A DNA stretch of 64,000 nucleotides from Rheinheimera tangshanensis (GTDB taxonomy: Bacteria; Pseudomonadota; Gammaproteobacteria; Enterobacterales; Alteromonadaceae): positions 186,001 through 250,000 of the forward strand of contig NZ_BMLH01000004.1 in NCBI RefSeq assembly GCF_014645135.1. The letters are read 5' to 3'. The notes under the pieces are model-generated. The model was not told the origin of the DNA and ran no database searches. It saw nothing but the letters and a program-made list of their open reading frames with translations. Numbering within the stretch: the stretch's first letter is position 1; each line of letters opens with the position of its first letter. The translations under genes and the position numbers were made by a program. Below are positions 29,081 through 40,097 of the stretch, piece after piece.

Positions 29081-30937
29081 ATGGCGTTATTACAAATTGC
29101 AGAGCCCGGTCAAAGCGCGGCTCCACATCAGCACAAGTTAGCCGCAGGTATTGATCTCGGTACCACCAATTCGCTGGTTGCTACTGTTCGCAGTGGCGAA
29201 GCCAAAACTCTGTTTAATCAAGCAGGCCAGGATATGGTGCCTTCTGTGGTGCGTTACACTGCGGACAAGGTCATAGTTGGCCATGCCGCTGCAGCTGATG
29301 CTGTGCTCGACCCGCACAATACTATTGTATCGGTCAAACGTCTGATGGGCCGTGGTTTTGCTGAAATCAATGCCGATGCAGAACATATTCCTTATCAGCT
29401 GGTCGATCAATCAGGTTTAGTGGCGATAAACACTATTCAGGGCATTAAAAACCCGGTGGAAGTATCAGCTGAAATTCTGGCGACTTTAGCCGATACAGCA
29501 AGCCAGACTCTAGGTGGCGAGCTGACTGGTGTGGTTATTACTGTGCCTGCCTATTTTGACGACTCGCAGCGTCAGGCGACCAAAGATGCCGCTAAACTGG
29601 CAGGGCTGAATGTATTGCGTTTATTAAACGAGCCTACAGCAGCAGCTTTAGCTTATGGCCTGGACTCAGGTCAGGAAGGTGTGGTTGCTGTTTACGATTT
29701 AGGCGGTGGTACTTTTGATATCTCTATCCTGCGCTTAAAGCGTGGTGTATTTGAGGTGTTGGCCACAGGTGGTGATTCGGCTTTAGGTGGTGATGATTTT
29801 GATCATGCTCTGGTCAACTGGCTACAACAGCAAACTGGCCAAAGCGCACTTTCGCATTCAGAACTGCGCCAGTATCTGGTGACAGCCCGCCAAATCAAAG
29901 AAAACTTAAGCGCTACAGAGCAGCTGGATTTTGTGCTGCCACTAGCCTCTGGTGAATTTAAAGGCCAAATCAGCCGCTCTGACTTTGATGCATTAATTCA
30001 GCCTTTAGTGCGCAAGACCATTCGCGCCTGCAAACAAGTGCTGCGCGATGCTGGTTTAGACACCGAAGAAATTCAACAAGTAGTGATGGTCGGCGGTTCT
30101 ACCCGCGTGCCATTAGTACGAAGCGCTGTAGCAGAGTTTTTTGCTACTGAGCCTTTAACTTCGATTGATCCGGATAAAGTAGTGGCCATAGGTGCTGCGA
30201 TTCAGGCCAACGTATTAGTGGGTAATAAATCTGACCACGATACCTTGCTGCTGGATGTGATCCCGCTGTCTTTAGGTTTGGAAACCATGGGCGGTTTAGT
30301 TGAAAAAATCATTCCACGTAATACTGTAATTCCGGTGGCCCGTGCTCAGGAATTTACCACCTTTAAAGATGGCCAGACCGCTATGGCGATTCATGTGCTG
30401 CAGGGTGAACGTGAACTGGTGGATGCCTGTCGTTCTTTAGCGCGTTTTAACCTGACCAATATCCCGGCTATGGCCGCGGGTGGCGCTCATATTCGGGTGA
30501 CTTTTCAGGTCGATGCCGATGGTTTGTTGAGTGTCACAGCTCAGGAAAAATCCACTGGGGTCAGCGCCAGCATTCAGGTCAAACCTTCCTATGGTTTAAG
30601 CGACGATCAGGTTGCGACCATGATCCAAAGCTCTATGCTCTATGCTAAACAAGATATGCAGCTGCGTTTGTTAAAAGAACAACAAGTGGAAGCCGAGCGG
30701 GTACTGGAAGCTGTGACTGCTGCGTTAAATGCTGATGCGGCTCTGTTAACAGAAGAAGAAAAATTAAATGTAGAACAAGCCCTTGCTGAACTGGCTAGAG
30801 TGAAACAAGGCGATAACACTGCGGCTATTAAAGCTGCTATTGAACACACTAATCATATAACAGATGAGTTTGCAGCGCGCCGTATGGATATGTCCATCCG
30901 CAGTGCCCTGCAGGGTCATAAGGTCGACGAGGTCTGA
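29081..30937 (+). CDS. hscA: Hsp70-type chaperone HscA
   Basis: 618 aa ATPase of the Hsp70 family dedicated to Isc[17 protein letters not shown] (about 23-38), [62 protein letters not shown]. The substrate-binding domain starts near 395 ([17 protein letters not shown]). It transfers clusters from IscU using ATP. Confidence 0.97.
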   Translation: MALLQIAEPGQSAAPHQHKLAAGIDLGTTNSLVATVRSGEAKTLFNQAGQDMVPSVVRYTADKVIVGHAAAADAVLDPHNTIVSVKRLMGRGFAEINADAEHIPYQLVDQSGLVAINTIQGIKNPVEVSAEILATLADTASQTLGGELTGVVITVPAYFDDSQRQATKDAAKLAGLNVLRLLNEPTAAALAYGLDSGQEGVVAVYDLGGGTFDISILRLKRGVFEVLATGGDSALGGDDFDHALVNWLQQQTGQSALSHSELRQYLVTARQIKENLSATEQLDFVLPLASGEFKGQISRSDFDALIQPLVRKTIRACKQVLRDAGLDTEEIQQVVMVGGSTRVPLVRSAVAEFFATEPLTSIDPDKVVAIGAAIQANVLVGNKSDHDTLLLDVIPLSLGLETMGGLVEKIIPRNTVIPVARAQEFTTFKDGQTAMAIHVLQGERELVDACRSLARFNLTNIPAMAAGGAHIRVTFQVDADGLLSVTAQEKSTGVSASIQVKPSYGLSDDQVATMIQSSMLYAKQDMQLRLLKEQQVEAERVLEAVTAALNADAALLTEEEKLNVEQALAELARVKQGDNTAAIKAAIEHTNHITDEFAARRMDMSIRSALQGHKVDEV

Positions 30938-30938
30938 T

Positions 30939-31277
30939 ATGCCACAAATCATCTTTTTACCCCATGCAGAGTTATGCCCTGAAGGTGTCGCAGTCGAAGC
31001 CAAAACAGGTGAAACTGTGCTGGATGTGGCACTTCGTTCTGGCATTTCAATTGAACATGCCTGCGAAAAATCCTGTGCCTGCACCACCTGTCACGTCATA
31101 GTGCGTGAAGGCTTCCGTTCTCTGAACCCAAGTGACGAGTTGGAAGACGACATGCTGGATAAAGCCTGGGGCTTAGAACCAGACTCACGTTTAGGTTGTC
31201 AGGCCCGTATCGCTGACGAAGACTTAGTGGTCGAAATTCCTAAGTACACCGTCAATATGGTCAGCGAAGGGCATTAA
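30939..31277 (+). CDS. fdx: ISC-system [2Fe-2S] ferredoxin
   Basis: 112 aa adrenodoxin-type ferredoxin, electron donor for cluster assembly. Ligands: CEKSCACTTCHVIV (three Cys) and the fourth in RLGCQARI. The correct ATG is 30939, one base after the hscA stop; a longer open frame is spurious. iscX, which often follows fdx, is not found; a terminator comes instead. Confidence 0.96.
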   Translation: MPQIIFLPHAELCPEGVAVEAKTGETVLDVALRSGISIEHACEKSCACTTCHVIVREGFRSLNPSDELEDDMLDKAWGLEPDSRLGCQARIADEDLVVEIPKYTVNMVSEGH

Positions 31278-31299
31278 TCCCCATTGTTTGAAGACCAAT

Positions 31300-31333
31300 A
31301 AAAAGCAGCTTTCGGGCTGTTTTTTGCTTTTTA
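31300..31333 (+). terminator. Terminator of the isc operon
   Basis: Stem AAAAAGCAGC pairing with GCTGTTTTTT around a short loop, running into TTTTTTGCTTTTT, 23 bp after the fdx stop. Confidence 0.75.
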
Positions 31334-31409
31334 CAGCAACGAATGGCTCGCGTAGCAAAAGCTTCATTTCGCCTGCTTAGAAAAAATAGGTTTTTTATTT
31401 TGCTTAGCG

Positions 31410-31415
31410 TATAAT
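31410..31415 (+). promoter_or_regulatory. Probable -10 element of ndk
   Basis: TATAAT followed by a GC-rich TCGCGGCC discriminator, 47 bp before the ndk ATG. No good -35 is seen. Confidence 0.45.
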
Positions 31416-31462
31416 TCGCGGCCTTAAAAATTTATTCACCCTTTTGATTACAGGAGTCTGTC

Positions 31463-31894
31463 ATGGCTTTAGAACGTACTTTTTCAATCGTAAAACCAGA
31501 TGCAGTAGCGAAGAACCACATCGGCGCTATCTATCACCGTTTTGAAACTGCTGGTTTACGCATTGTTGCTGCTAAAATGTTGCACTTAAGCCGTGAACAG
31601 GCTGAAGGCTTCTACGGTGAGCACAAAGAGCGTCCATTTTTCAACGCTTTAGTTTCTTTCATGACATCAGGCCCTGTGATGGTTCAAGTGTTAGAAGGCG
31701 AAGACGCTGTACGTAAAAACCGTGAAATCATGGGTGCTACTAACCCGAAAGATGCTGCTGCTGGTACTTTACGTGCTGACTACGCTGCCAGCATCGACGA
31801 AAACGCTGTTCACGGTTCAGACGCTGCTGCTTCTGCTGCACGTGAAATCGCGTTCTTCTTCACTGAAGCAGAACTGTGTTCACGTACTCGTTAA
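31463..31894 (+). CDS. ndk: Nucleoside diphosphate kinase
   Basis: 143 aa; keeps NTP pools balanced by phosphate transfer through a phospho-His. [30 protein letters not shown], and active-site His in [26 protein letters not shown] precedes the ATG. A full copy of the dispersed repeat follows its stop, and a terminator lies beyond that. Confidence 0.98.
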   Translation: MALERTFSIVKPDAVAKNHIGAIYHRFETAGLRIVAAKMLHLSREQAEGFYGEHKERPFFNALVSFMTSGPVMVQVLEGEDAVRKNREIMGATNPKDAAAGTLRADYAASIDENAVHGSDAAASAAREIAFFFTEAELCSRTR

Positions 31895-31899
31895 TTTAA

Positions 31900-32020
31900 A
31901 CCGTCGTTCTTGACGCCGCAGCTTCGTTTACAGCGCGCTTTCGCCCCAGTCACATAGTGAACTATGCTCCTGGGGGCTCACGCCCTTGTCGCCTCGCTGC
32001 AACGCCAATTACTTAGGTTT
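31900..32020 (+). repeat. Dispersed 3'-UTR repeat, full copy D
   Basis: Starts 6 bp after the ndk stop, same orientation. Left arm GACGCCGCAGC, central hairpin CCCCAG..CATAG / CTATG..CTGGGG, right arm GCTGCAACGCCAATTACTT. Confidence 0.88.
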
Positions 32021-32048
32021 AAAAAAGTGTAAAGGGACGATTTATACG

Positions 32049-32073
32049 AAAAGGGAGCTTAGCTCCCTTTCTA
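32049..32073 (+). terminator. Terminator downstream of ndk and repeat D
   Basis: Stem AAAGGGAGC / GCTCCCTTT with a TTA loop, followed by CTATCTATTT. The ndk transcript probably runs through the repeat to this point. Confidence 0.75.
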
Positions 32074-32126
32074 TCTATTTAAACTGTCCTATTTTTATTA
32101 AGTTATTGTTGTGAGGAAATGCCTAA

Positions 32127-33251
32127 ATGAGCCAAACGGAAAACAAAGTCAATCTGCTTGATCTGACCCGTACCCAGATGAAGGAGTTTTTTGTCTCTAT
32201 TGGTGAAGCAGGCTTCAGAGCCGATCAGGTGATGAAATGGATTTACCATTTCTGTATCGACGACTTTGATAAAATGACCAACATCAACAAGAAGTTGCGT
32301 GACAAATTAAAAGAAAAAGCTGTGATTGCAGCACCAGTTGTGGTGACGCGTCAAGACAGCGCTGATGGCACTATCAAGTTTGTGATGGGCTTGTCTGGTG
32401 GCCAGGAAGTGGAAACTGTCTGGATCCCGGAAAAAGACCGCCGTACTTTATGTGTGTCGTCTCAGGTTGGCTGTGCTTTAGAATGTACTTTTTGCTCCAC
32501 AGCCCAGCAGGGCTTTAACCGCAATTTAAAAGTGTCTGAAATTATTGGTCAGGTCTGGCGTGTGGCTCAAATCATAGGCAGCTACGGCGATACTGGCGAA
32601 AAACCAGTCACCAACGTGGTGATGATGGGCATGGGCGAACCTTTGCTGAATCTGAACAATGTAGTGCCAGCCATGGAGCTGATGCTGGAAGACTTTGGTT
32701 TTGGCTTATCCAAACGCCGCGTCACTTTAAGTACCTCGGGTGTAGTACCTGCTCTGGATATGCTCAAAGAGCGTATCGATGTGGCCTTGGCGATTTCCTT
32801 ACACGCGCCGAATAACACGCTGCGTGATGAGTTAGTGCCGGTGAATAAAAAATACCCTATGGAAGAATTCCTTGCTGCGGCAAAGCGTTATGTCACAGAC
32901 TCACGTGCCAATGATAAAGTCACAGTCGAATATGTGATGCTGGATGGTGTCAACGACAGCATGGAACAAGCCCATGAGTTAGCGCATGCTCTTAAAGGCA
33001 CTCCGTCAAAAGTGAACCTGATCCCGTTCAACCCATACCCTGGGTCACCCTACAAACGTTCCAGCAATTCCCGCATCGACCGCTTCAATAAAGTGCTGCA
33101 GGAACATGGTTATACAGTGATGGTGCGTAAGACCCGCGGCGACGATATTGACGCTGCTTGTGGTCAGCTCGTGGGTGATGTGATTGACCGTACCAAGCGT
33201 TTAGAAAAAAAACAGATGAAAGGTCAGGAGATTTCAGTAAAAATGGTGTAA
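32127..33251 (+). CDS. rlmN: Dual-specificity RNA methyltransferase RlmN
   Basis: Radical SAM enzyme making m2A2503 in 23S rRNA and m2A37 in tRNAs. 374 aa. Cluster motif in [20 protein letters not shown], substrate Cys near the C-terminus in [12 protein letters not shown], and [14 protein letters not shown]. First of the rlmN-pilF-rodZ-ispG-hisS run, 23 bp before pilF. Confidence 0.97.
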   Translation: MSQTENKVNLLDLTRTQMKEFFVSIGEAGFRADQVMKWIYHFCIDDFDKMTNINKKLRDKLKEKAVIAAPVVVTRQDSADGTIKFVMGLSGGQEVETVWIPEKDRRTLCVSSQVGCALECTFCSTAQQGFNRNLKVSEIIGQVWRVAQIIGSYGDTGEKPVTNVVMMGMGEPLLNLNNVVPAMELMLEDFGFGLSKRRVTLSTSGVVPALDMLKERIDVALAISLHAPNNTLRDELVPVNKKYPMEEFLAAAKRYVTDSRANDKVTVEYVMLDGVNDSMEQAHELAHALKGTPSKVNLIPFNPYPGSPYKRSSNSRIDRFNKVLQEHGYTVMVRKTRGDDIDAACGQLVGDVIDRTKRLEKKQMKGQEISVKMV

Positions 33252-33274
33252 CACTCCATTGAACTGGTATCGTT

Positions 33275-34591
33275 ATGCAAAAACTCAGGCTTCTTGCTTG
33301 TGTTGTTTTCAGTTTACAGTTGGCAGCTTGTGTCACCGAAACCACTGTGGTGGGCAGTGACCGACAAATTCGTCCCAAGATGGATCAAAAAGAAGCTGCC
33401 CGTACCCGCATAGCGCTTGGCATTAACTACCTGCAACGTGGGGATAATGCGCAAGCCAAGTTTAATCTGGAAAAAGCCAAAAGCTTAGCGCCTGAACTGG
33501 CCGAAGTGCATAACGCTATGGCCTATTATTATCAGCAGGTGGCGGAGTTTGAAGCCGCCGAACACTCCTACAAAACTGCCTTAGATCTTGAACCCGATAA
33601 CGCTGACTCTTATAACAACTACGGTGCGTTTTTGTGTCAGCGTGGCAAATACGAGCAAGCCGAACAGTTACTGCTGCAGGCAATAAGCCGCCCTGGTTAT
33701 ATCCGTGCCGCAGACAGTTATGAAAATATCGCCTTGTGCCGACTAGAGCAAAAAGATTTTGTTCAGGCGAAAGCCTATTTGGATTTATCCGTTAAGCACA
33801 ATGCCAGCAGGCCCAGTGCTTTGTTTAATTTAGCGTCTGTCAATTATGCAATGGCTGATTTACTCGCTGCTCAGGTGCTTTTGGATCGAATGCAAAGCGC
33901 CTCTCAAATTTCCCCCCGTTCAGTATTGTTGTCTTATCTGATAGCACAGGAGCAACAAGATTACAGCAGGATGCAAAATGCTGAGCAGTTGCTGCTCACC
34001 ACCTATCCGCAAAGTCAGGAAAGCTTGTTGCTTAGTCAGGGCAAATTGAATGAGTCTGAATTTAGCCAACTCAGGCAAGACTACAAACAACAGTTACTGC
34101 AGCAGCCGGCGGAACAGGTAAAAACTGATACAGGACAGCCGAAAATTAAAATCACCCGCAAGAAACCACCAGTAACTGGAGCAACAGAGTCTAAGGTTTT
34201 GCCTGCGACTCTGGCCGCTCAGATGCAAAGTCAGGCTGAAACCGTGGCTGTACAACACCAAGTACAACAAGATGAAAGCTTGTATGGCATAGCAGAGCGT
34301 TACAGTGTTACTATTAGCGATATAATCAGCTGGAACTCTTTGCGTGATAATCAGCCTATAGTCAAGGGCCAGATCCTCTGGATTGGACAACAAGCACACC
34401 GGCAGATAGAACCACAAATTGAAGTACCAGAACGTTATCAAATCCAATATGGCGATACGTTGTTTCGGATTTCGATGCGTTACAGGGTGAAATTAACCAG
34501 CCTGCTGCAATGGAACAACTTAACTGAGCAAAGCCCGATACGGGCTGGGCAATTTATCTACTTAAAAGATCCGGCACAATTAGAATTATGA
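33275..34591 (+). CDS. pilF: PilF/PilW lipoprotein with TPRs, fused to two LysM domains
   Basis: 438 aa. Lipobox LQLAAC with C19, so an outer-membrane lipoprotein. TPRs at about 45-240 (LGINYLQRGDNAQAKFNLEKA, HNAMAYYYQQ, SYNNYGAFLCQRGKYEQAE) are typical of PilF/PilW, the pilotin that places and multimerises PilQ. Canonical PilF is about 250 aa. Here a linker is followed by two LysM modules (about 327-372 and 387-430; DESLYGIAERYSVTISDI and GDTLFRISMRYRVKLTSLL), which bind peptidoglycan. The stop overlaps the rodZ ATG. The pilotin function is inferred from the TPR part and neighbourhood. Confidence 0.88.
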   Translation: MQKLRLLACVVFSLQLAACVTETTVVGSDRQIRPKMDQKEAARTRIALGINYLQRGDNAQAKFNLEKAKSLAPELAEVHNAMAYYYQQVAEFEAAEHSYKTALDLEPDNADSYNNYGAFLCQRGKYEQAEQLLLQAISRPGYIRAADSYENIALCRLEQKDFVQAKAYLDLSVKHNASRPSALFNLASVNYAMADLLAAQVLLDRMQSASQISPRSVLLSYLIAQEQQDYSRMQNAEQLLLTTYPQSQESLLLSQGKLNESEFSQLRQDYKQQLLQQPAEQVKTDTGQPKIKITRKKPPVTGATESKVLPATLAAQMQSQAETVAVQHQVQQDESLYGIAERYSVTISDIISWNSLRDNQPIVKGQILWIGQQAHRQIEPQIEVPERYQIQYGDTLFRISMRYRVKLTSLLQWNNLTEQSPIRAGQFIYLKDPAQLEL

Positions 34592-35799
34592 CGACTGAAT
34601 TAACGCAGCCCAGCAGCGCAGTACAGACTTTGAGCGCGGGACAACTATTACGTCAGGCTCGTGAGCAACAAAATCTGACTTTAGCCCAGGTGGCACAGCA
34701 ACTGAATTTAAGCAGGAGCTTGATCGACGATCTTGAACAGGATCAGGTCGATGCCAAGCTGTCTTCCACTTTCGTGCGTGGTTATTTGCGCTCCTATGCC
34801 AAATTACTGAAAATACCCGCTCAACAAGTATTAGATGCCTACAGCAGCAACTCAAAAGGCTTGCATCAGGTGCCAAGCCTGACCCGCAGTTTCTCTAAAC
34901 GCACAGCCAAGGAAGCGACAGAAAACCGCTTTATGTGGGTGACCTATTTTGTTATTGCGGTCTTTGTGGTGTTGTTGGTTCTTGGTTTCTGGCAAAGCCG
35001 GTTTGGCGGTTCAGGCTCAGGCTCTGCATTGCCTATGGCACAAACTGACGAGACTATGCTGGCGAGTGAAGCAGCTAAGCCTGTCGACACTCAGTCGTAT
35101 CAGCAAACCGAACAGCCAGAGGCTGAACAGAACCGTATTCCTGTGACTCAGCTGGATCATTCGCCAACAGCGACAGATCCACAAGCTCAAAGCACAGCAC
35201 CACAAACTAGTTTAAATGCAGATGTTCCGACTGTAATACAGCCGCAATCACAAGCTGTAGTGACACAACCTGCTGCAACAGTGGTGCAAGCTACGACAGA
35301 GGAAAATTCTGCTACCAGGGGGGCAGCGACTACGACTGCGCCTGCTGTCAACACTCCTATTCAGAGTGAACCACAGTTGCAGCAATCAGTTCCTGCAGTC
35401 ACTGCTCCTGTTCAGAATGAATCCCAGACATCAGTAGCGGTAACAAATGACGTTCCAGCTGTTGCAACTGCTGATACTGCAACTGACCAGTCTACGACTC
35501 AAACTACAACCTCAGCTACAGAAACTCCAACTGCTGCAGCTGTTGATGCGTCAGCCAATGCCACTATCAATTTGTCTCTGAGTGCAGAGTGTTGGGTTGA
35601 TGTGGTTGATGCGACAGGCAAACGCTTAGTATTTGGCAGTCGTCAGGCTGGTGAACAACTGAATTTACGTGGTGTTGCGCCAATCAAAGTGTTATTAGGC
35701 AACGCAGCAGCGGCCACTCTTAACTTTAATGGCGAAGCCATTGATCTGTCAGGTTATCCAACAGGTCGGGTCGCCCGGTTAACCCTCGGACAAAACTGA
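34588..35799 (+). CDS. rodZ: Cytoskeleton-associated cell-shape protein RodZ
   Basis: 403 aa bitopic membrane protein linking MreB to the wall machinery. N-terminal HTH_25 domain ([20 protein letters not shown]), one transmembrane helix near 113-133 ([15 protein letters not shown]), a Thr/Ala/Gln-rich periplasmic linker (about 140-320), and a C-terminal DUF4115 beta domain ([20 protein letters not shown]). Overlaps pilF (ATGA) and ispG (TGATG), so it is translationally coupled on both sides. Confidence 0.94.
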   Translation: MTTELTQPSSAVQTLSAGQLLRQAREQQNLTLAQVAQQLNLSRSLIDDLEQDQVDAKLSSTFVRGYLRSYAKLLKIPAQQVLDAYSSNSKGLHQVPSLTRSFSKRTAKEATENRFMWVTYFVIAVFVVLLVLGFWQSRFGGSGSGSALPMAQTDETMLASEAAKPVDTQSYQQTEQPEAEQNRIPVTQLDHSPTATDPQAQSTAPQTSLNADVPTVIQPQSQAVVTQPAATVVQATTEENSATRGAATTTAPAVNTPIQSEPQLQQSVPAVTAPVQNESQTSVAVTNDVPAVATADTATDQSTTQTTTSATETPTAAAVDASANATINLSLSAECWVDVVDATGKRLVFGSRQAGEQLNLRGVAPIKVLLGNAAAATLNFNGEAIDLSGYPTGRVARLTLGQN

Positions 35800-36914
35800 T
35801 GAGTTACGCAGAAAATCCTATTAAAAGACGCCAGTCTACTCAAATTAAAGTGGGCAATGTACTGATAGGCGGTGATGCGCCTATTGCAGTACAGTCTATG
35901 ACCAATACTAAAACTACAGATGTCGAAGCGACAGTGGCGCAAATTCAGGCCATTGCCAAAGCAGGCGCTGATTTGGTGCGTGTGTCTGTGCCGACTATGG
36001 AAGCGGCAGAGGCCTTTAAGCTGATTAAACAGCAATCGCCTATTCCATTGGTCGCCGATATCCATTTTGATTACCGTATCGCGCTAAAAGTAGCTGAATA
36101 CGGTGTCGATTGTTTACGTATTAACCCTGGCAATATAGGCCGGGAAGACCGTATCCGTTCTGTAGTAGAAGCGGCACGCGATAAAAACATTCCGATCCGT
36201 ATTGGTGTGAATGGCGGCTCGCTGGAAGCAGATTTACAGGAAAAGTATGGTGAACCGACCCCAGAAGCACTGGTAGAGTCGGCCATGCGCCATGTCGACA
36301 TTCTGGATCGTCTGAACTTCGACCAGTTTAAAGTCAGCGTCAAAGCCTCGGATGTATTTTTAGCTGTCGGTGCTTACCGTTTACTGGCGAAACAAATTAA
36401 GCAACCTCTGCATTTGGGGATCACCGAAGCTGGTGGTGCCCGTGCTGGTGCCGTCAAATCTGCTATTGGTCTTGGTATGCTGTTATCTGAAGGCATTGGC
36501 GATACCTTGCGTATTTCTTTGGCCGCTGATCCGGTTGAAGAAGTGAAAGTAGGTTTTGATATTTTAAAATCCCTGCGTATCCGTTCCCGCGGCATTAATT
36601 TTATTGCCTGCCCAAGTTGCTCCCGTCAGGAATTTGATGTGATCAAAACCATGAATGAGCTGGAGCAAAGGTTGGAAGACGTGGTAGACCCTATGACGGT
36701 CTCTGTTATTGGTTGTGTAGTGAATGGTCCCGGCGAAGCACTGATCTCTGATTTAGGCGTGGCAGGGGCAAACCGTATGAGTGGTTTCTACCTCAAAGGC
36801 CAGCGTCAAAAACTACGCATTGATAACAATAACGTCGCAGAACAATTAGAAGCTCAGGTACGTTTGTATCTGGAAGAGCAAAAACGACTGATTGAAATTA
36901 AACAGCTGGATTAA
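35799..36914 (+). CDS. ispG: 4-hydroxy-3-methylbut-2-enyl diphosphate synthase (IspG/GcpE)
   Basis: Fe-S enzyme of the MEP isoprenoid pathway, 371 aa. [20 protein letters not shown] start, TIM-barrel [12 protein letters not shown] and RINPGNIG; cluster cysteines in [13 protein letters not shown] and [12 protein letters not shown]. Its start overlaps the rodZ stop by one base. Depends on the Fe-S machinery coded about 8 kb upstream. Confidence 0.97.
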   Translation: MSYAENPIKRRQSTQIKVGNVLIGGDAPIAVQSMTNTKTTDVEATVAQIQAIAKAGADLVRVSVPTMEAAEAFKLIKQQSPIPLVADIHFDYRIALKVAEYGVDCLRINPGNIGREDRIRSVVEAARDKNIPIRIGVNGGSLEADLQEKYGEPTPEALVESAMRHVDILDRLNFDQFKVSVKASDVFLAVGAYRLLAKQIKQPLHLGITEAGGARAGAVKSAIGLGMLLSEGIGDTLRISLAADPVEEVKVGFDILKSLRIRSRGINFIACPSCSRQEFDVIKTMNELEQRLEDVVDPMTVSVIGCVVNGPGEALISDLGVAGANRMSGFYLKGQRQKLRIDNNNVAEQLEAQVRLYLEEQKRLIEIKQLD

Positions 36915-36958
36915 GCCGTAAGGCTGCATGATCCGCTTTGGACAAAGAGATAAAACCC

Positions 36959-38233
36959 GTGTCAAAAGATATCCAGGCCATTCGTGGCATGAACGACTGT
37001 TTACCCGCCGATACTCCGGCATGGCAATTTGTAGAACAGGTTTTACGTAAAACAGTGCGCAACTATGGGTACGAAGAAATTCGTTTTCCTATAGTCGAAA
37101 TGACCGAATTGTTTAAGCGTTCTATAGGCGAAGTGACTGACATCGTTGAAAAAGAGATGTATACCTTTGCCGATCGTAATGGCGACAGTCTGACCTTGCG
37201 CCCCGAGGGGACTGCAGTTTGCGTACGTGCCGCCAATCAGAATGGTTTGCTATACAACCAGGAACAGCGCCTGTGGTACATGGGCCCCATGTTCCGCCAC
37301 GAGCGTCCACAAAAAGGCCGTTACCGTCAGTTCCACCAGTTTGGTTTAGAAGCTTTTGGTATGGCAGGCCCGGACATTGATGCTGAAGTGATTTTACTCA
37401 GTGCCCGTTTATGGAAAAGTTTAGGTTTGTCGTCTCATGTGACTCTGGAGCTGAACTCTTTAGGCTCGAACCAGGCGCGTGCGGATTACCGCGCTGCGTT
37501 AGTCGCCTATTTAGAGCAACATAAAGAACTGCTGGATGAAGACAGCTTGCGTCGCATGTACAGTAACCCGCTGCGGGTACTGGATAGCAAAAATCCAGTG
37601 ATGCAGGAGATGTTGGGTAAGGCGCCACAGCTGTTAGAGTATTTAGATGATGAATCCAAAGCCGACTTTGATGGCCTGCAAAAGCGTTTAAAAGCCGCTG
37701 GTGTTGAGTTTGTGATCAATCCACGTTTAGTGCGTGGCCTGGACTATTACAACAAAACTGTCTTCGAATGGGTCACCAGCAGCTTAGGTTCACAAGGCAC
37801 AGTCTGCGCCGGTGGCCGTTACGATGGTTTAGTGGAACAGCTGGGAGGGAAAGCTACTCCTGCAGTTGGTTTTGCCTTAGGTATGGAGCGACTGGTATTA
37901 TTGCTGCAAACCTTAGAGCTATTGCCAGAAGCCCAGCCTCAAACCGATATTTATCTGATGGCCTTAGGCGAGAGCGCGGAACTTGCGGCAGTTTCTATTG
38001 CCGAAAGCCTGCGTAATGAGTTACCTGAGCTGCGCTTAATGACGCATTGTGGTGGCGGCAATCTAAAGAAACAAATGAAAAAAGCGGATAAGTCTGGTGC
38101 CAGTCTTGGTCTGCTATTAGGTGAAACCGAACTGGCCGCTGGCGAAATTACACTGAAATGGCTCAGAGAAGAAAAACCACAACAAAATATTAAATTGACT
38201 GAATTAAGCAGCGCTCTGAAGCAGCTGGTTTAA
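36959..38233 (+). CDS. hisS: Histidyl-tRNA synthetase
   Basis: Class II synthetase. Starting at GTG 36959 ([12 protein letters not shown]) gives 424 aa, exactly the E. coli length; an in-frame TTG at 36938 adds 7 residues without support. Motif 2 in [19 protein letters not shown], histidine loops [15 protein letters not shown] and [14 protein letters not shown], and a C-terminal anticodon-binding domain. Between ispG and yfgM. Confidence 0.95.
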   Translation: MSKDIQAIRGMNDCLPADTPAWQFVEQVLRKTVRNYGYEEIRFPIVEMTELFKRSIGEVTDIVEKEMYTFADRNGDSLTLRPEGTAVCVRAANQNGLLYNQEQRLWYMGPMFRHERPQKGRYRQFHQFGLEAFGMAGPDIDAEVILLSARLWKSLGLSSHVTLELNSLGSNQARADYRAALVAYLEQHKELLDEDSLRRMYSNPLRVLDSKNPVMQEMLGKAPQLLEYLDDESKADFDGLQKRLKAAGVEFVINPRLVRGLDYYNKTVFEWVTSSLGSQGTVCAGGRYDGLVEQLGGKATPAVGFALGMERLVLLLQTLELLPEAQPQTDIYLMALGESAELAAVSIAESLRNELPELRLMTHCGGGNLKKQMKKADKSGASLGLLLGETELAAGEITLKWLREEKPQQNIKLTELSSALKQLV

Positions 38234-38244
38234 AGGGATCGAAG

Positions 38245-38883
38245 ATGGAAATTTACAACAGCGAAGAACAACAAGTCGAAGCTATTAAGCGCTTTTGGAA
38301 AGAAAACGGCACCGCTATTATCGCCGGTGTAGTCTTGGGTCTGGGTGGCTTGTACGGCTGGCGTTATTTTCAGGATCAGCAGCTGGAAAGCACTATGGCA
38401 GCATCAAGTGCCTACACTAAATTACTGGAGCAACAGCAAAAAGCTGCTGATAACCCAGAGTTGTTAGCGCAGTTCCAGACCTTTGTTGATAAAAACAGTG
38501 ACTCTTCCTATGCACTGCTGGCGGCTTTTGTTGCAGCCAAAGAAGCGGTAGCAAAAGAAGACTACGCTGTTGCTGCTAAACAGCTGAACTGGGTAGTGAC
38601 CACAGCTAAACAGCCAGAAATAAAAGCACTGGCGCAGCTGCGTTTGGCTCGTGTGCAAAATGAACAAAAAGATTACGCAGCAGCTTTAGCAACTCTGGCT
38701 TTAGCTGTGCCTGAAGCGTTCAAAGCACAACAACAGGAATTGACAGGCGATGTGCTGTTGAACTCAGGTGAATTGGCGAAAGCGAAAACAGCCTATCAGG
38801 CTGCTGTCGCCGCCACTAAAGATGCTCAGAATCCACTTCTGAAAGTGAAATTAGACGAACTGGCGCACGTAACTGCTGCTTAA
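38245..38883 (+). CDS. yfgM: YfgM family TPR protein, inner membrane
   Basis: 212 aa. A cytoplasmic N-terminus (EEQQVEAIKRFWKENG), one transmembrane helix (TAIIAGVVLGLGGLYGWRYF, about 24-43) and a periplasmic TPR domain (LAQLRLARVQNEQKDYAAALATL). YfgM is an ancillary component at the SecYEG translocon interacting with PpiD. It is followed 9 bp later by bamB, as in E. coli. Confidence 0.92.
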   Translation: MEIYNSEEQQVEAIKRFWKENGTAIIAGVVLGLGGLYGWRYFQDQQLESTMAASSAYTKLLEQQQKAADNPELLAQFQTFVDKNSDSSYALLAAFVAAKEAVAKEDYAVAAKQLNWVVTTAKQPEIKALAQLRLARVQNEQKDYAAALATLALAVPEAFKAQQQELTGDVLLNSGELAKAKTAYQAAVAATKDAQNPLLKVKLDELAHVTAA

Positions 38884-38892
38884 GGTGTAAGA

Positions 38893-40077
38893 GTGAAGTT
38901 ATTCAAGTCTCGTATCGGCTTAATGCTGGCGTTGTTGACGACTTTGGCTGCTTGTTCTTCTAAAGAAGAATTAGTGTACCCGGAAATTGACAACAAAATT
39001 GAACCCGAAGAAATTTGGAGTGCCTCTGTGGGGGATGGGGTTGAACATTATGATTCAGCGCTACGTCCATTGATTTACAAAGATAAAGTTTTTGCAGCCA
39101 GCCGTGCTGGTTTAGTCATGGCTTTTGATAAAGAGTCTGGTGATCGTCTTTGGACCTTTGATGTTCGTGACGATGGCACAGGCAGTTTCCTGGATGGCCT
39201 GAAATTCTGGAATTCTGAAACTGCCCGGGTTTCCGGTGGTGTCAGTGCTGGTTATGACAAAATTTTTGTCGGCACCGAAAACGGCGATGTCGTAGCACTT
39301 AACCCTGAAACTGGTGAGTTGGTATGGCGTGTTAAAGTCAAAGGTGAAGTCATTGCAAGTCCTGCGGCCGGTGATGGTTATGTAGTGGTGAATACCTCAG
39401 CGGGTTACATGTTTGCCTTGCACCCGGACACAGGTGAACAGCGCTGGATGCATGAACAGGAAAGCGCATTACTGAGTTTACGGGGTACCAGTGAACCTGT
39501 GATGGCCAGTGGTGGTGTTATTTTTGGTAGTGGCGCTGGTAAAGTATCAGTGTTAATTGCTGACAAAGGTGTATTGGCATGGGATGCCGCTATTGCTGTG
39601 CCAAAAGGTGCCACCGATTTATCCCGTATGGTGGATGTTGACGCAACTCCTATCGTCATAGACGGTACTATTTACGCTATAGCCTTTAACGGTGAGCTGG
39701 TCGCTCTTGAACTGCGCACAGGTCGTGTTATTTGGAAACGTGAATATGCCAGCTTCCGCGATATGGTGGTTGAAGGCAATAGCATTTATCTGGTCGACAG
39801 TGTCGGCAAAATTTTTGCTATCGACCGCCGTAACGGTTTAGAGCAATGGTCTCAGTTAGGTTTACATAAACATTTCCTGACCGGACCTGCAGTGTACAAA
39901 GATTATCTGGCCGTAGGTGATGTCGAAGGTAACTTGTTCTGGTTGGATAAAAACACCGGTGAGTTTGTCGCTCAGGAAACATATGGTTCAGGCTTTTATG
40001 TGCAGGGTGTCAGCACTGCTGACGAATTAGTGATCCAAACCCGGGATGGTGAGCTAAGTTTAATACGCTTGCCTTAA
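38893..40077 (+). CDS. bamB: Outer-membrane protein assembly lipoprotein BamB
   Basis: 394 aa lipoprotein (lipobox TLAAC, Cys21) forming an eight-bladed PQQ-like beta-propeller in the BAM complex. Repeats such as FDKESGDRLWTFDV, LNPETGELVWRVKVKG, LELRTGRVIWKREY and IDRRNGLEQWSQLG are the propeller blades. GTG start with AAGGTG just upstream. Between yfgM and der, the standard order. Confidence 0.95.
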   Translation: MKLFKSRIGLMLALLTTLAACSSKEELVYPEIDNKIEPEEIWSASVGDGVEHYDSALRPLIYKDKVFAASRAGLVMAFDKESGDRLWTFDVRDDGTGSFLDGLKFWNSETARVSGGVSAGYDKIFVGTENGDVVALNPETGELVWRVKVKGEVIASPAAGDGYVVVNTSAGYMFALHPDTGEQRWMHEQESALLSLRGTSEPVMASGGVIFGSGAGKVSVLIADKGVLAWDAAIAVPKGATDLSRMVDVDATPIVIDGTIYAIAFNGELVALELRTGRVIWKREYASFRDMVVEGNSIYLVDSVGKIFAIDRRNGLEQWSQLGLHKHFLTGPAVYKDYLAVGDVEGNLFWLDKNTGEFVAQETYGSGFYVQGVSTADELVIQTRDGELSLIRLP

Positions 40078-40097
40078 GCTGTCCTGGTTGACAATAA

